DNA of 64,000 bases. Origin: Turnera subulata (lineage: Eukaryota; Streptophyta; Magnoliopsida; Malpighiales; Passifloraceae). The DNA is taken from assembly GCA_028386065.3 (NCBI GenBank), contig JAKUCV010003186.1, positions 1-64,000 on the forward strand, given 5' to 3'. Below the pieces are notes generated by a model, which was not told the origin of the DNA, made no database searches, and saw nothing but the letters and a program-made list of their open reading frames with translations. The position numbers and the translations under genes were made by a program. Positions 34,959 to 46,506 of this stretch are shown piece after piece. Within the stretch, counting starts at the first letter, position 1; each line of letters begins with the position of its first letter.

Positions 34959-35609
34959 CTTAAAAAAATAATGGAAGACTTAATTGCTTAACAATGAGTA
35001 GAATGGCTTTACAGATCAGTAGCTAATACAATCTGCCACTGCTATATCTTGCCAACTAGTCCACACCTTCTCTTTGTAGTCCACTTCGGCAAGCGATGAT
35101 TGGTTTTCAATACTGTAAAGTCGTCACCAACAACCCATGCGAGCTCATTTTTTAATCAACCCACGTTTTGCTGCTCATCACCATTTCACTTCTGAATAAG
35201 CTTAAAATAATCTTCATCAATCAGGGATCGGAGACTCATGTATATTATTATACGATAACTGTTGCTTACAGAAACGTTAAACAGCCAGCCGTGAGCCTCT
35301 AATTTATTCTTTGTAAAAATAACAATGAGAAATAATGACTGGTTAGACTTTTCCGTTTCATTTCTTTTTCTTGCAGTGGGAGCTCATTCTTTTCCTACAA
35401 TTTTAGTTGATATGACTTTTTGGTTGTTCATCACTTGCGGCTGTAGGTGTCTTTTTCTTTGGGTGAAATGTGTACAGTGATGATGAACAACTTTCCCAAA
35501 TAAGAAATCCAAGAGGAATAACAAATCAGGTTAGCCTGGTTAGGTAAGATACATATCTTGTACCTGCATGTCCGTTTGTGACTTCCTCAAATTTTTTGTT
35601 GCTTTTTCA
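34959..35609. promoter_or_regulatory. Promoter side of the intact RLP
   Basis: About 650 bp without a gene between the RLP start and the next duplicated exon at 35640. The AT-rich run ATTATTATACGATA near 35240 could hold a TATA element on the minus strand, but it is distant from the ATG, so the true promoter is not fixed by sequence. Unlike copies B and D this flank does not carry the AATCATCACATGCC block, so this copy has different upstream DNA. Confidence 0.4.
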
Positions 35610-36408
35610 TAATGGGATTGTAAACTTACCTACATCCGGCAGGGTGCCACCGAGTTTACATCTGTTTGATGACAAAATCTTAAGACTGGATAATGCTCCC
35701 ATGTTTAGTAGAAGGCTTCTGGGTATATAAGTCTCATCTAGGAACAATTCTTCCAGATTGGTGAAATTGTGGAATTCTGTAAAAAGAGAAAGTTAAATAT
35801 GATTCAGACATTATATCATGATCGAACTGATAGAAATAAATATCTACGATACCGAAGCAAAAGCATACCTTGAGGGACCAGATCAACAACTGTTTGGGAA
35901 CTACCCTGGAAAGAGAGGGTCTTAAGGGATGGCAACCCACCCACAGATTTTAGGAGAATGCTGCTATCAATGCTGGTGCCATCAAGATTTAAGGAGTTCA
36001 ACATACGCAAACCAATTATATCTGGTATTGAAAAGACAGAAATCACCAAGTAACATGATATTTTGTAATGGTAAAATTGGCTTCTAGCCCAATGGTATGA
36101 AAAACTCTGTTCTCAAAGTGCATATTTAGTTGAGTGTTTAGGAGTTTACTTTCCATTATTTCCTCCCGTTAAGCTTTTAAAAGATGTCCTTACCTCTTGG
36201 ACTGATGAAGTTCTTTAGTGCCCAGTTAAAGCTCAGGTCCAGCTCCTCTAAGTTGCTCAAAGAACCTAAATCTGGACGGAAAGAATCATTGAATGTTGAA
36301 TAAGTAGAGCATCATATTTCCCCAGGAAAGAAAGAAAAAAACATGTGTAGAGCATTAAAGCAGCAAAAGGCCTGCTTCAATGAAAGCATTTCAATTTTGG
36401 GTAGAGAT

Positions 36409-36515
36409 TGTTGGAAATAGGACAACAGCAAACAGCAGGAATTCGCTGCACAATTCAGGAATTTCCAGAATTGTGCAGCAAATTCCTGCTGCTTGTTGTT
36501 GTCCTATTTCTAACA
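36409..36515. repeat. 107-bp inverted repeat replacing the copia-2 5' LTR
   Basis: Left arm TGTTGGAAATAGGACAACAG... to CTGCACAATTC (36409-36456) is the reverse complement, with five or so mismatches, of the right arm GAATTGTGCAGC... to CCTATTTCTAACA (36468-36515). The centre is about 11 bp (AGGAATTTCCA). The right arm equals the 3' end of the 3' LTR at 41093-41140. Confidence 0.92.
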
Positions 36516-36554
36516 ATTGGTAGCGGAGCGTAATTGATCTTAAGGGTCCTAGTT

Positions 36555-37430
36555 ATGAGTTCTTCAGCTAAGACAAGTTTGCCATTTCCTCCCGTCTTTG
36601 ATGGTGACAATTACAATTATTGGGCAATTTAGGTTAAAGCCTTCCTTGTTGCAAATGGCTTATGGGAGATGATTGAGAAAGGATGTCCTGAGGTTGACAT
36701 TGAAGGCCTCTCTGTAAATCAGTTGAAGGCATACAACGAGAATCTCCAGAAGCATAATCTTACTATTTCCTATTTGTTTTCCCTTGTACCTGCTGATATA
36801 TTTTCTTTGATAGTCAATTGTGATTCAGCAAAAGAAGCTTGGGAGACTTTGGAAAAGCAATATCAAGGTTCAGTAAAGGCCCAGCGAATCCGGATGCAGT
36901 CCATGAGAAGAGAATTTGAAATGATCAGAATGAAGGAGGGAGAGACTGTGAAGGAATAAACATCAAAAGTTCAGGGGCTTGCTAACCAAATGAGGCTCCA
37001 AGGAGAAAAGATTCCAGATTCAAAGCTAGTGGAGAAGATCCTCAACACGGTTACTAGAAGATTTGAAGCAAGAGTGACTGTGATTGAGGAGACAAAAGAC
37101 CTCACAACTCTATCTGTAAATGAATTAATAGGCTCACTCTTGGCTCATGAACAACGGATGAAGATTAAAGATGATGATGATGTTGATTCTGAGATTGCTC
37201 TTCAAGTGAAACAATTGTAGAAATTTGGCTTAAATGAGTCGAATGATGAAGGCAGAAACCAGAATTTAGTTGGCAAAGGAAAGGAGCCAGCAAATTCAGG
37301 CTGCAGCATTTGCGGAAAACACAGTCACATTGAGAGCAAGTGCTGGAAAACCAAAAAGTGAAATATATGCAAGAAGATGGGGCATATCTCAAAGTACTGC
37401 AAAGCCAAGCAAACAAAGCAACATAATCAA
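36555..37430 (+). pseudogene. gag: copia-2 gag, disrupted
   Basis: ATG at 36555 gives SSSAKTSLPFPPVFDGDNYN. TAG replaces Arg at about 36630 (WAI*VKAF), TAA replaces Tyr/Glu at 36957 (ETVKE*TSK), and TAG occurs at 37218. Zinc-knuckle Cys is lost to TGA near 37360 (KCWKTKK*NICKKMGH). The reading LIEKG, SVNQLKAYNENLQKHN, KEAWETLEKQYQGS matches copia-1 and copia-3 gag, so the three are related lineages. Confidence 0.85.
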
Positions 37431-37479
37431 AAGCAGTCCATGCAAATACAACCTGAACATGCTCAGCAAACTGAAGAAG

Positions 37480-40400
37480 TTCAGAGGAGAGAGCTCATGC
37501 TCATGGTATCTTCACCAAATTGCAATGTCGATTCCAAAACATGGCTTATTGACAGTGGGTGCACTAACCATATGGCTTGTGACTCTAGATGGTTTGAAGA
37601 GCTAGACAAGTCGGTAACACCTCAGGTCAAAGTGGCAAATGGTGAGATTGTCCAAGCAGAAGGCTAAGGCGTTGTTGTTGTCAAAACCAATCAAGGTATC
37701 AAGTACATCAATAATGTTCTTTATGTTCCCTCTTTGAAACAGAATTTGCTTAGTGTGTCTCAAATAGCCAAAAGTGGTTATGTTGTTGAATTCAAGGGTG
37801 ATTTTTGTGTGATTGTTGATAAAGATGGCAAGTTACTTGGCAAAGTTAAAATGGAAAACAATAGTTTTCCAGTAAGATGGGATTTTATGGCTGAAAGTGC
37901 TCTTTCTTATGGACAAGATGAGTCTCATTTGTGGCATCGTGGATGTGGTCATGCTAACTTACAATCTTTGAAGCATGCATCTATGAATGGTTTAATTAGG
38001 GACTTGCCGATTTTGAATGAGTTGAAAGGTGTTTGTGAACCTTGTCAAGTTAGTAAGATGCACAGGAACTCATTTCCAGCTCAAGCAGATTGGAGAGCCG
38101 ACGAGAAGCTTGAATTGGTTCATACTGATCTTTGCGGACCAATGCAGACTCCATCCAATGGTGGTAATTTGTATTTTTAGTTGTTTATTGATGATTTTAG
38201 CAGGATGTGCTGGATTTATATGTTGAGGCGCAAATATGAAACCTTTCTGGTGTTCAAGAAATTCAAAGCACTTGTAGAAGCTCAAAGTGGATGCAAATTG
38301 AAGAAGTTGAGATCAGATAGAGGGAAGGAGTTTACTTCCTCTGAGTTTGAAGATTTCTACAGCAACCGTGGCATTGATCATCAGCTAAGTGTGGCCTACT
38401 CTCCGCAGCAAAATAGAGTAGTGGAAAGGAGGAATAGAACCATTATGAATATGGTCAGAAGTATGTTAGCTAAAAAGAAAATGCCATAGAGGTTTTGGGC
38501 AGAGGCAGCCTACACTTCAGTATATCTTCTCAACAGGTTACCAACAAAATCGGTGAAGGATATGACTCCAATTGAAGCTTGGAGTGGTGTGAAACCAACA
38601 GTGAAGCACCTGAAAGTTTTTGGCTCATTGTGCAATGTTCATGTTCTTGATGTGAAGAGAAAGAAGCTAGATGGCAAAGCTGAAAAAGCTGTCTTTATTG
38701 GTTATAGCTCCCAATCAAAGGGCTATAGAGTGTTCAATGTGGTCACAGGCCAAGTAATGACAAGTAGAGATGTCAAGTTTGATGAAGATGCTCTCTGGAA
38801 TTGGGAGACAAATGAAGTGGAAAGGCATGAAAGCATTGTTGAGCAGATGCAAAATGAAAGGGAAAGCTTGAATGAAGAAGACTATGATTCAGATTCTCCT
38901 CCCCTAAAGATCAAGCCATTGGTAGAAGTGTATGAGAGGTGCAACTTGACGATTTCAGAACCTATTTGTTATGAACAAGCTGCCGAATTTGATGAGTGGA
39001 ATAGAGCAATGAAAGAGGAGATTGAGATGATCAAGAAGAATAACACATGGTCACTTGCTGCCCGTCCTTGCAACAAGAAGGTGATTGGAGTCAAGTGGGT
39101 TTACAAGGTGAAACTTAATCCTGATGGTAGCATTAATAAGTACAAGGCAAGGTTGGTGGTTAAAGGCTATGCTCAAGAGCCTGGAATTGACTGTTTTGAA
39201 ACCTTTGCTCCTATGGCAAGGTTAGACACCATCAGATTGCTCATTGCTCTTGTGGCTCAAAATGGCTGGAAAATTTATCACTTAGAAGTCAAGTCTGCTT
39301 TTCTCAATGGCATTCTTGAAGAGGAAGTCTATGTGGAGCACCCCTCAGGTTTTGTTGAAATTGGCAAGGAGGATCATGTGTACAGGTTGAATAAGGCTCT
39401 TTATGGCCTGAAGAAAGCTCCAAGAGCTTGCTATAGCAGGGTTAATGCCTACTTTATGAAGAAAGGCTTCAATAGAAGTGTGAATGAGCATACACTTTAT
39501 TTGAAGTCGAAAAATTCGAAGCTTGTGATTGTGTCTCTGTATGTTGATGATTTGTTAATTACAGGGAATGATGCTGATTTGATTTAAGAATTCAAGTTGG
39601 AGATGGCAAGGGAATTTGAGATGAGTGATCTTAGAATGATGAGTTACTTTCTGGGTTTAGAAGTAGCTCAAGTTGATGGTTCAATCTTGATTTCACAACA
39701 AAAGTATGCTGAGGATGTGCTAAAGAGGTTCAAAATGGATGAGTACAAACCTGTAAGCACACCCCTTACTCCAAATATGAAGATTGTGAATGATGAAAAT
39801 GAGGAAATCACTGAAGAAAAGGAGTATAGAAGCTTTGTTGGAAGTCTGATGTACCTTACTACAACAAGACCAGATTTTGTGTTTGCTGCAAATGTGCTCT
39901 CTAGGTTCCTCCAAAAGCCTAAGAAGAGTCATGCAAAAGCAGCTAAAAGAGTCCTACAGTATATTAGAGGAACTGCTGGTTTTGGACTTCATTATACAGC
40001 AAGTGATGATGCCAAATTGATGAGATATTGGGCTGGTTGTTTAGAAGATATGAAGAGCACTACAGGCTATGTGTTCTTGTTTGAAGGCAATGCCATTTGT
40101 TAGGGATCGAAGAAGCAAACAGCCATTGCACAGTCAGCAGCAGAAGCTGAATACTTGGCTGCAGCAACCGCAGTCAATCAATTAATTTGGCTCCGAAAAT
40201 TGCTAGTTGATTTGAATCAAGTCCAGGAGTTGCCTACTCTACTTTTCTGTGATAACAAGTCTGCAGTTGCCATGGTAAAGAATCCAATTTATCATGGCAG
40301 CACTAAACATATCAAGATCAAGTATCATGTGATTAAAGAAGCAGAGAAGGAAGGAGAGGTTCTGGTTGAGCATTGTAGTTCAGAATTCCAGCTTGCTGAT

Positions 40401-40490
40401 GTGTTCACTAAAGCATTTCCAAAGCCAAGGTTTGAGTTCCTAAGGTCACAGCTCAAGGTACAAGACAATCCGATCAAGGGGGAGTGTTAA
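37480..40490 (+). pseudogene. pol: copia-2 pol, disrupted
   Basis: Protease WLIDSGCTNHMACDSRWFEE (about 37540), pre-integrase HLWHRGCGHANL (about 37925), integrase LRSDRGKEF and YSPQQNRVVERRNRT (38310-38430), RT HLEVKSAFLNG and SLYVDDLLITG (39280-39560), RNase H SAAEAEYLAAATAVNQ to the stop at 40488. Stops at 37667, 38178 (IYF*LF), 38487 (MP*RFW), 39585 (LI*EFK) and 40101 (IC*GSK, Trp-to-stop) break it. RNase H motif DSDWAG is reduced to YWAG near 40025. Inactive. Confidence 0.9.
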
Positions 40491-41140
40491 AGTTGATCAG
40501 TTTGTCTTGAAGATTGAAGAATTAATGAGCTGGTTGTGTTTGTTGAGTCTTTAATGCTATATTTGTTGTGTCTTTAATACTATATTTCACTTTAATTTAA
40601 AGTAGTTGTGAGAATTTTGGAGAATGTAGCATGCTCAATTAATTGTGTCCAGGCATGCCAAAGCCTAATTAGGTAGTCTTAGCTAGGTGCTGTGTTGGTA
40701 GACTACACTTTTGTGGGTTATAAGTGTGCTGCTCATTCTCTAGTTTATGCATTGGAAAACCTGTATCCTATTGGAATAGAAACAAAGAATCCAATCAGTT
40801 TTTCTCATTCTTGAGTGTGTTTATAGTGCAAAGTGTATGTTCTTTGTGCCTTGTTGATTGTTCAAATTTCTGGAAATTTCTGCTTGAATGTTCTTGGTGT
40901 TCTTCATGAGTTCTTGAGGGTGATTCTTTGAGAGATTTGTTAAACACTAAGTGTTTTCGTTTCCGAGTGTTCCTTGAGGGTAATTAAGGTTGTTTGATCA
41001 CAAATACAACAACCTTTCAGTGTTAGAATCATAATTCTTCATCAAGTGTTCTGGATGTTCTAAGTGTTCTTGAGTTTTTTGGAAAATTTCCAGAATTGTG
41101 CAACAAATTCCTGCTGCTTGCTGCTGTCCTATTTCCAACA
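40485..41140 (+). repeat. copia-2 3' LTR
   Basis: TGTTAAAGTTGATCAG...CTATTTCCAACA, 656 bp, directly after the polypurine tract. Only its last 48-60 bp recur at the left end of the element, in both orientations. It ends against RLP exon 1 at 41141. Confidence 0.88.
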
Positions 41141-41242
41141 GCATCCCTTTCTTGCTTCAAACATCCGAAACAACAATAGTTGAGGAAACATAATATCAAC
41201 ACTATCCACTCCAGCACTGGCCTCATCATCCCAAGTCGAGAC

Positions 41243-41978
41243 TGTTGATTGTATGACGAAGTTGTTAGCTGAGTGTTAGTGGAGTTGTTGAAGATGTTAG
41301 TGGAAAATAATCAAGCTGCTGGTGAAGTTAGTGGAGAGCAATCAAGCTAAGTGGAATGGCCCTTTTAACTAAAGCATGTTAGGTAAAGTCTGTCTTTTAG
41401 TAATCAATAATCTTATCATGTTATAGTGTGGTTTATTCTAATTGTAAGTGTGTTTTGTTCTATATGATGTATTAGGAAAAGTAAAACCCACTACTTAAAG
41501 TAGTAGGGTCAGCTGGGTAGGAATTGCTGGGTTATAGGTTGATTTTCTGCCGATATATTGAGTATTGTAATCTTAGTTCTACAAGTTAAATAAGAGAGTG
41601 TAGAGTGTGTTTCACTTCACAAAGTGTTCCTTAACTTGTTCATTTAGTGTTCAAGTCGAGAGATTGAGTGAATTTGGAGAAAACTAATAAAACAGTAACC
41701 AAGAAAACCAGCTTGAGTGTTCTGCAAAATTCTGGAAATTTTCCAGAAACCTTCAACCTAAACATCGATGTTTTAATCCAACATCGATGTTCAAAACCTT
41801 CTGCCTAAATATTTGAAGTTCTAGTAGCATTTAAACATCGATGTTTTAATCCCAACATCGATGTTCTGAGCCTACGGCAGAATCATTCGAGTTTCCGAAT
41901 CATCACAACATCAATGTTTTGAGTTCAACATCGATGTTCTTGTGATTAAACTAAATTATTTGAAGATCAAAGGCAACT
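41243..41978 (+). repeat. copia-3 5' LTR
   Basis: Begins TGTTGATTGTATG, ends GGCAACT (expected ...AACA), followed by ATTGGTAGCGGAG primer site. Three palindrome pairs lie at 41761/41780, 41834/41854 and 41907/41927. One member reads AACATCAATGTT. TATA-like CGATATATTGAG near 41552. Confidence 0.88.
41761..41938 (+). repeat. Array of paired 12-bp palindromes in copia-3 5' LTR
   Basis: Six AACATCGATGTT-type motifs in three pairs; members start 19-20 bp apart and pairs repeat every 73 bp, as in copia-1 although the spacer sequence differs in part (TTTTAATCC against CTAGCCAC or TTAAAGC). The partner LTR at 52182-52716 has pairs at 52499/52518, 52572/52592 and 52645/52665. Confidence 0.9.
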
Positions 41979-42063
41979 ATTGGTAGCGGAGTAGGTTCAT
42001 TCTTTCAGGCCTGTTCTAATTCATTGAAACCACATCAAATTAGCCCCAAACACAAACTTCAAA

Positions 42064-42930
42064 ATGAACACACAACCAGCAAATAGAACCACCTCATCAT
42101 TACCCCTACCACCTATTTTTGATGGAGAGAACTACAACTATTGGGCTATAAGGATGAAATCCTTCCTTGTAGCTAATGGTTTGTGGTTTTTGGTTGAAGA
42201 ATGTTTTAATGAAGAAGAAGACATTGAAGAAATGTCTGTAAAATCAATTAAGAACATATAATGAAAGATTGCAGAAACATAATACTACAGTTTCATTTAT
42301 GTTTTCTTTGGTTTCAGAGGAGATTTTTTCTTTGATTGTTGGGGCTACAACAGTCAAAGAAGCATGGGAAATCCTTGAGAAGCAGTTCAGAGGTTCCAAG
42401 GAAACTAGGCAAATAAGGGTGCAATCCTTGAGAAGAGAATTTGAAATGTTGAAGATGTCAGAAGCTGAAACAATAAGGGAGTATGCTTCAAAAGCTCAAA
42501 GCATTGTCAACAAAATCAGGTTGTTTGGAGAAGTGATCCCTGAGGTCAGAGTAGTTCAGAAAATTCTCAACACGGTTGTTGACAGATTTGAAGCAAAGGT
42601 AGCTACAATGGAAGAATCAAGAGACATCACTCAGATGTCAGTTCCTGAATTACTTGGCAAGTTAGAAGCTCATGAGCAAAGGCATGGGAGAAAAGCTGAA
42701 GTTGGGATCGAAAAGGCTTTCCAAACCAAGCAAAAAAATGTCAACAACAAACTTGAAGTTAAGCAAAAAACAGAGAAGAGCACCAACAAGCACCAAAAGG
42801 AGGCATCAAGTTCAGAAATCATGTTTTCCCCTTGCAAATACTGTGGGAAAACAAACCACTTAGAGCATAGGTGCTGGAAAAACAAGAAGTGCAATTTCTG
42901 TCACAGGATTGGACACATTGAACGTTTTTG
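42064..42930 (+). pseudogene. gag: copia-3 gag, one frameshift
   Basis: MNTQPANRTTSSLPLPPIFD at 42064, open to NGLWFLVEECFNEEEDIEEMSV, then an extra A near 42240 shifts the frame; open again 42269-42930. Two good zinc knuckles, CKYCGKTNHLEHRC and CNFCHRIGHIERF, the latter losing its last Cys because TGC has become TGA (ERF*). It is the best preserved gag of the copia-1/3 family here. Confidence 0.88.
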
Positions 42931-42970
42931 AAGAGCTAAACAAAATGGAGAAAATCAAGCCCAACAAAAA

Positions 42971-43473
42971 GTGCAAGAACAACCACAAACGAGGCAACAA
43001 GCTCAGCCCGTTGAAGGCAATCTACAAGAATTCATGTTCATGGGAAGTGAGAGTTCAAAGGAGCAAAAAAAAGGTGTATGGTACATTGACAGTGGCTGCA
43101 GTAGTCATATGACAGGAAATTTAAAATGGTTCTTGGACTTGGATGAATCAATCCATGTGGAAGTCAAGACAGCTGATGGTGCCATCCTCAAATCCAAATG
43201 AAGAGGTACTGTCTCTATAAACTATGATGGAGTTAGTAAATTCATTAAAAATGTTTTCCTAATTCCTAGATTGAAGCACAATCTTTTGAGTGTGCCTCAA
43301 ATGACTAAGAACGAGTACAAAGTAAACTTTGAAGATGATTGTTGTGTGATCTCGGTGAATGGCAAAACTGTTTGCAAAACAAAAATGAAGAACGATGCAT
43401 TTCCTGTGAACTTGAGCATGCATGATGAGATGGTAAATGAATGTGAGGTAGATGAAAGTAACTTGTGGCATAG
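42971..43473 (+). pseudogene. pol: copia-3 protease and start of integrase, truncated
   Basis: EFMFMGSESSKEQKKGVWYI then DSGCSSHMTGNLKWF (retropepsin DSG). TGA at 43199 replaces the Gly of KSTGRGT. LPGLKHNLLSVPQMTKN leads to ESNLWHS at 43473, where the sequence switches inside the LWHRRYGH zinc finger to an unrelated LTR. RT and RNase H are absent. Confidence 0.85.
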
Positions 43474-45157
43474 TGTTAGTGTAATATGCCCAAAAGCCAA
43501 TCATGGATGATTATTTGTTGTCATGTATACATATTAAGGTTATTCCAATAAGTATCGTTTATGAGATAAACGCTTGCACATACTTATAACCCTAGAATAT
43601 TTCATATTCTTAAATGTCCCTAGTCGATTATTATTACGGATGGGTTGTAATAATAAATTAAGACTAGCGTATGTTGAGAATTGCATATGTGATATGAATT
43701 CTACATACGGGTACAAGTTGGAGAACTTGTGGACTGGACTGACCCACATAAGAACCCTACATGGAACGTTATATGTATGTCATTAGTGGTTCTTATAGAT
43801 GTATTGTCCTCCGACCTGAGATCGTCAAGGTATCCAACATATGAATCATGTACTTTGATATTATTCCTAGTCATCCGTAACTGGGTGGACATAAGGGTAA
43901 TCATTGGGTATATGACGAGTATGTAGTGGGTTTTGATTGATCAAGAGGGGATTCGTCCGACCCATATAACGGGTATATTATCGTATGGTTTCTTGATAGA
44001 GTTGAACTGTTAAATGCATGGCCATGCTCGGATTAGGTGATATGGTGATATCACGGGTATCCGTTTTATACAGTTAACTCGGGGATCAAGAAACATAGAT
44101 TAAACATATACGAGATTGACATATTCCATGTCTCGTGTTTGATCTAGATAATGGGACGAAGGGACGATGACATATTCCGAGGCATAGAGAATCAGTACTG
44201 ATCTTGTCGTTCGGGTAGCAATGATGTGTTGCTAGACGTTGCTCTTTGTTTATAATTGTAAAATGGGATTTTACAATTATTGCCGGACGTTACAAGTGCC
44301 TACAGGGTCACACACAAAGAACCGTTGATTCGAGCAGGTGGTTGGACCATGGTTGGACCGGTTTGTGGTTGGACCGTGGTAGGACCATGGTTGAACCAGG
44401 GTCGTTTTTGGTGGTTGGTTTGCTGAATGTGAGCATAATTGAGCCCCCTTTTAGCGCTGAGTTGTGATAGTGCATTAGTGGGAGACAAGGGTTAGTGAGG
44501 GTTATCATTTCACCACCTTTGGGGCCAAAGTGTTGGCCATTACTCCATTAATCTAATGCTATGTGTATGAGTGTGTGTGTGATGTATTGAGTTCAGTTTT
44601 TCAGACCTTAGATGCCTGGACATCACGTTTTGACACACTCCAAAAACTCAAGAAAGTCTTGAGTCCAAGTATACACTCTTCCACATCTTTGAGAAAGAAA
44701 GTAGAACACCAAAAAGACAACAAGCCTTTGATGAGTGGAGTGAGTGATCAGATCATCTTCTTCCTTTCCTTCCTTTCTGAGTTCTTGAGAGAGTCTTGAG
44801 AGCTCTTGAGAGTTTCAGCACATACAGTTCTTCTTGGTGAAAGAAGAAACATAAAACACCACAACTATACAAGCTCCCGTTTACTGCTGCTAGCACCCAG
44901 TCCGGGAGTGCTCGAGGTTTGATTCGTAGGACGATTTCAAGCCAATCACGGTTCGTGTAGATACCGTAGAGGAGCTAGGATGTTGTCAAGCTCTCACTAA
45001 TTCTACCCAGCTATTAGGTGAAAGATCCTAATCTTCCAGGTACGAAATCTTTATTATACGGTTTATGATGCATCACTTGGTTCTTGGTTAAGTTTCCTTG
45101 TTTCCGCTGCATATTGTGCTTGTTATGAGTGTCATAATAGCTCTAGGGAAACTTACA
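43474..45157 (+). repeat. LTR of an Angela-like copia element
   Basis: Starts TGTTAGTGTAATATGCCC, similar to the AATATGCCC start of Angela/Tork-type LTRs, and ends AAACTTACA directly before TGGTAGCGGAGC. A perfect 12-bp inverted repeat, ATAATTGTAAAA-tggga-TTTTACAATTAT, sits at 44252-44280. TGGTTGGACC-type short repeats fill 44338-44400. No second LTR copy is in the window, so the element is incomplete. Confidence 0.75.
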
Positions 45158-46506
45158 GTGGTAGCGGAGCCTCTTGTGAAGCTCTAAAGCGAAATCATGT
45201 GCATATGTTGATATGTTCATGCAAATATATATGATATGTTATATGTGATGTAGCATGATCATTATATGTTGAATTCAATTTGTATATGTGATATGTATGT
45301 TGAAGTTGGATGTGTCAAAAGTGTTTTGACAACATGAACTTGATTGGTATGTGATATCAATCAAGGAATTATTGGCAGTAAGTCGAAGGGGTTCAACAAA
45401 ACAAAAATCGATTGTCGGTTTGTGTAAGGAACGATTGTCGTTCTAGTGCAGCAGGGCCATAACATCGATGTTCACCAGATGCACATCGATGTTCACACTA
45501 TATTTGCCTTGGCCGAGACCACTGGACATCGATAGATTATCGCAGTGATGCAAATTGAACTGGCCTGTATGGGGCTCTCTTCTCAGATCGCGAACATACA
45601 ATAACTTGTAAAAGATCTGAAGAATCATGTACCTCCGTAGAGTGCTTCTCCTTTGTTGTAAAACGTTATGAAGTCAATAAAATAAGCTTTCTTTGTAAAT
45701 CAAAACTCTTATATTACGTAACCTCGTGTTAAACAGAAAAAAAAAAACAAAACTTCTTAAAGCAGATTAAAAATCAGCAATAAGGTTATAAAGTCAGCCA
45801 TAAAGAAATTATAAACGAAACAAAACTCGTTTAATAAAATCAAAGCATTAAGAAGTTAAAACAAAACATGCTTCCTTGTTCGGCGCTCTAGACCGATCGT
45901 AAGCATCCTCGATCCCGAGAAACGTAACGTACACAGCTAACGATGACGTTGGTTTCCCTCGTGGAAAAGAGGTCCGTTAACTCGCAAGGCGATAATCACG
46001 GGAACGTCCTGTTTCCTCGAAAGAAATGTTATCCGCTTGTCCACAAATTCCGCTTGAGCCAACAATGTCCGTCAAGTCTCGTTTCTCTCCACGATGTCCG
46101 AACAGCTGTAAGCTTGTCGCACATGCGCTCTACTCGAGGTGTGGTCCCATCGGTCTAGCCACAACGGTCACAAAGGCGTGTGACAAAAGATGCAGGAAAA
46201 AGTCTTAAAGCCAATAAAATAATGTAGCCAAGGAGATAGAAAATCGTAAGATGGAAAAGGGTCGAAAAACACTGGTATTTGTAGCTCGAAAAACGTATAA
46301 AGTGTTGAAGCAATAAATGATACAACGGCAAAATTTTCAAGAAGCAAATCTTGAAAATCGAAAAACAGTAAACACGCTCCCCTTAAGATTTTAAAAGACA
46401 GTGTGGTGAGAAGCAAATCATCCAAAGCATTTTAAAGCAACCAAACGCCCAGGCAAAGAAACCTCAGAAGTCAGAAAAAACAAAACACCCACACGTAAAA
46501 AACACA
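45158..46506 (+). other. Interior next to the Angela-like LTR; no coding region
   Basis: Begins with the primer site. A palindrome pair, AACATCGATGTT at 45461 and CACATCGATGTT at 45482, has the same 21-bp spacing as in the copia-1/3 LTRs. About 45530-45548 shares CGATAGATTATCGCAGTGA with the RNase H region of copia-5 (near 53172). From about 45640 an AT-rich leader with AATAAA sequences leads into the ORF at 46507. TATA-like GTATAAAG near 46297. Confidence 0.5.

Larger units (their letters stand above)
36409..41140 (+). mobile_element. Ty1/copia retrotransposon copia-2 with a fold-back left end
   Basis: The right side is normal: polypurine CAAGGGGGAG then a 656-bp LTR (40485-41140). The left side lacks a normal LTR. 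In its place is a 107-bp hairpin made of the last 48 bp of the LTR in both orientations (36409-36515), followed directly by the primer-binding site TTGGTAGCGGAGC. Both outer ends are therefore U5 ends (TGTTGGAAATAGGAC). No target duplication is seen and host DNA between the ends (RLP exon 2 and most of exon 1) is missing. Gag-pol has multiple stops. Confidence 0.88.
35610..41229 (-). pseudogene. RLP pseudogene copy F, split by copia-2
   Basis: Exon-5 copy (about 35637-35777), exon-4 copy (about 35870-36025, with three extra bases: QTV becomes QTVVD) and exon-3 copy (about 36196-36273) are kept with their splice borders. Homology starts at about 35610, inside the intron after exon 5, so exon 6 with most LRRs and the transmembrane segment is missing. 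Right of copia-2 only the signal peptide remains (MMRPVLEWIVLILCFLNYCCFGCLKQERDA, 41141-41229). Exon 2 and most of exon 1 are lost exactly where copia-2 lies. It cannot encode a receptor. Confidence 0.85.

Noticed and set aside
45530..45548. 19-bp match to copia-5 RNase H as a regulatory element
   Set aside because: More simply explained as a tiny captured piece of copia coding sequence (HCDNLS codons in reverse).
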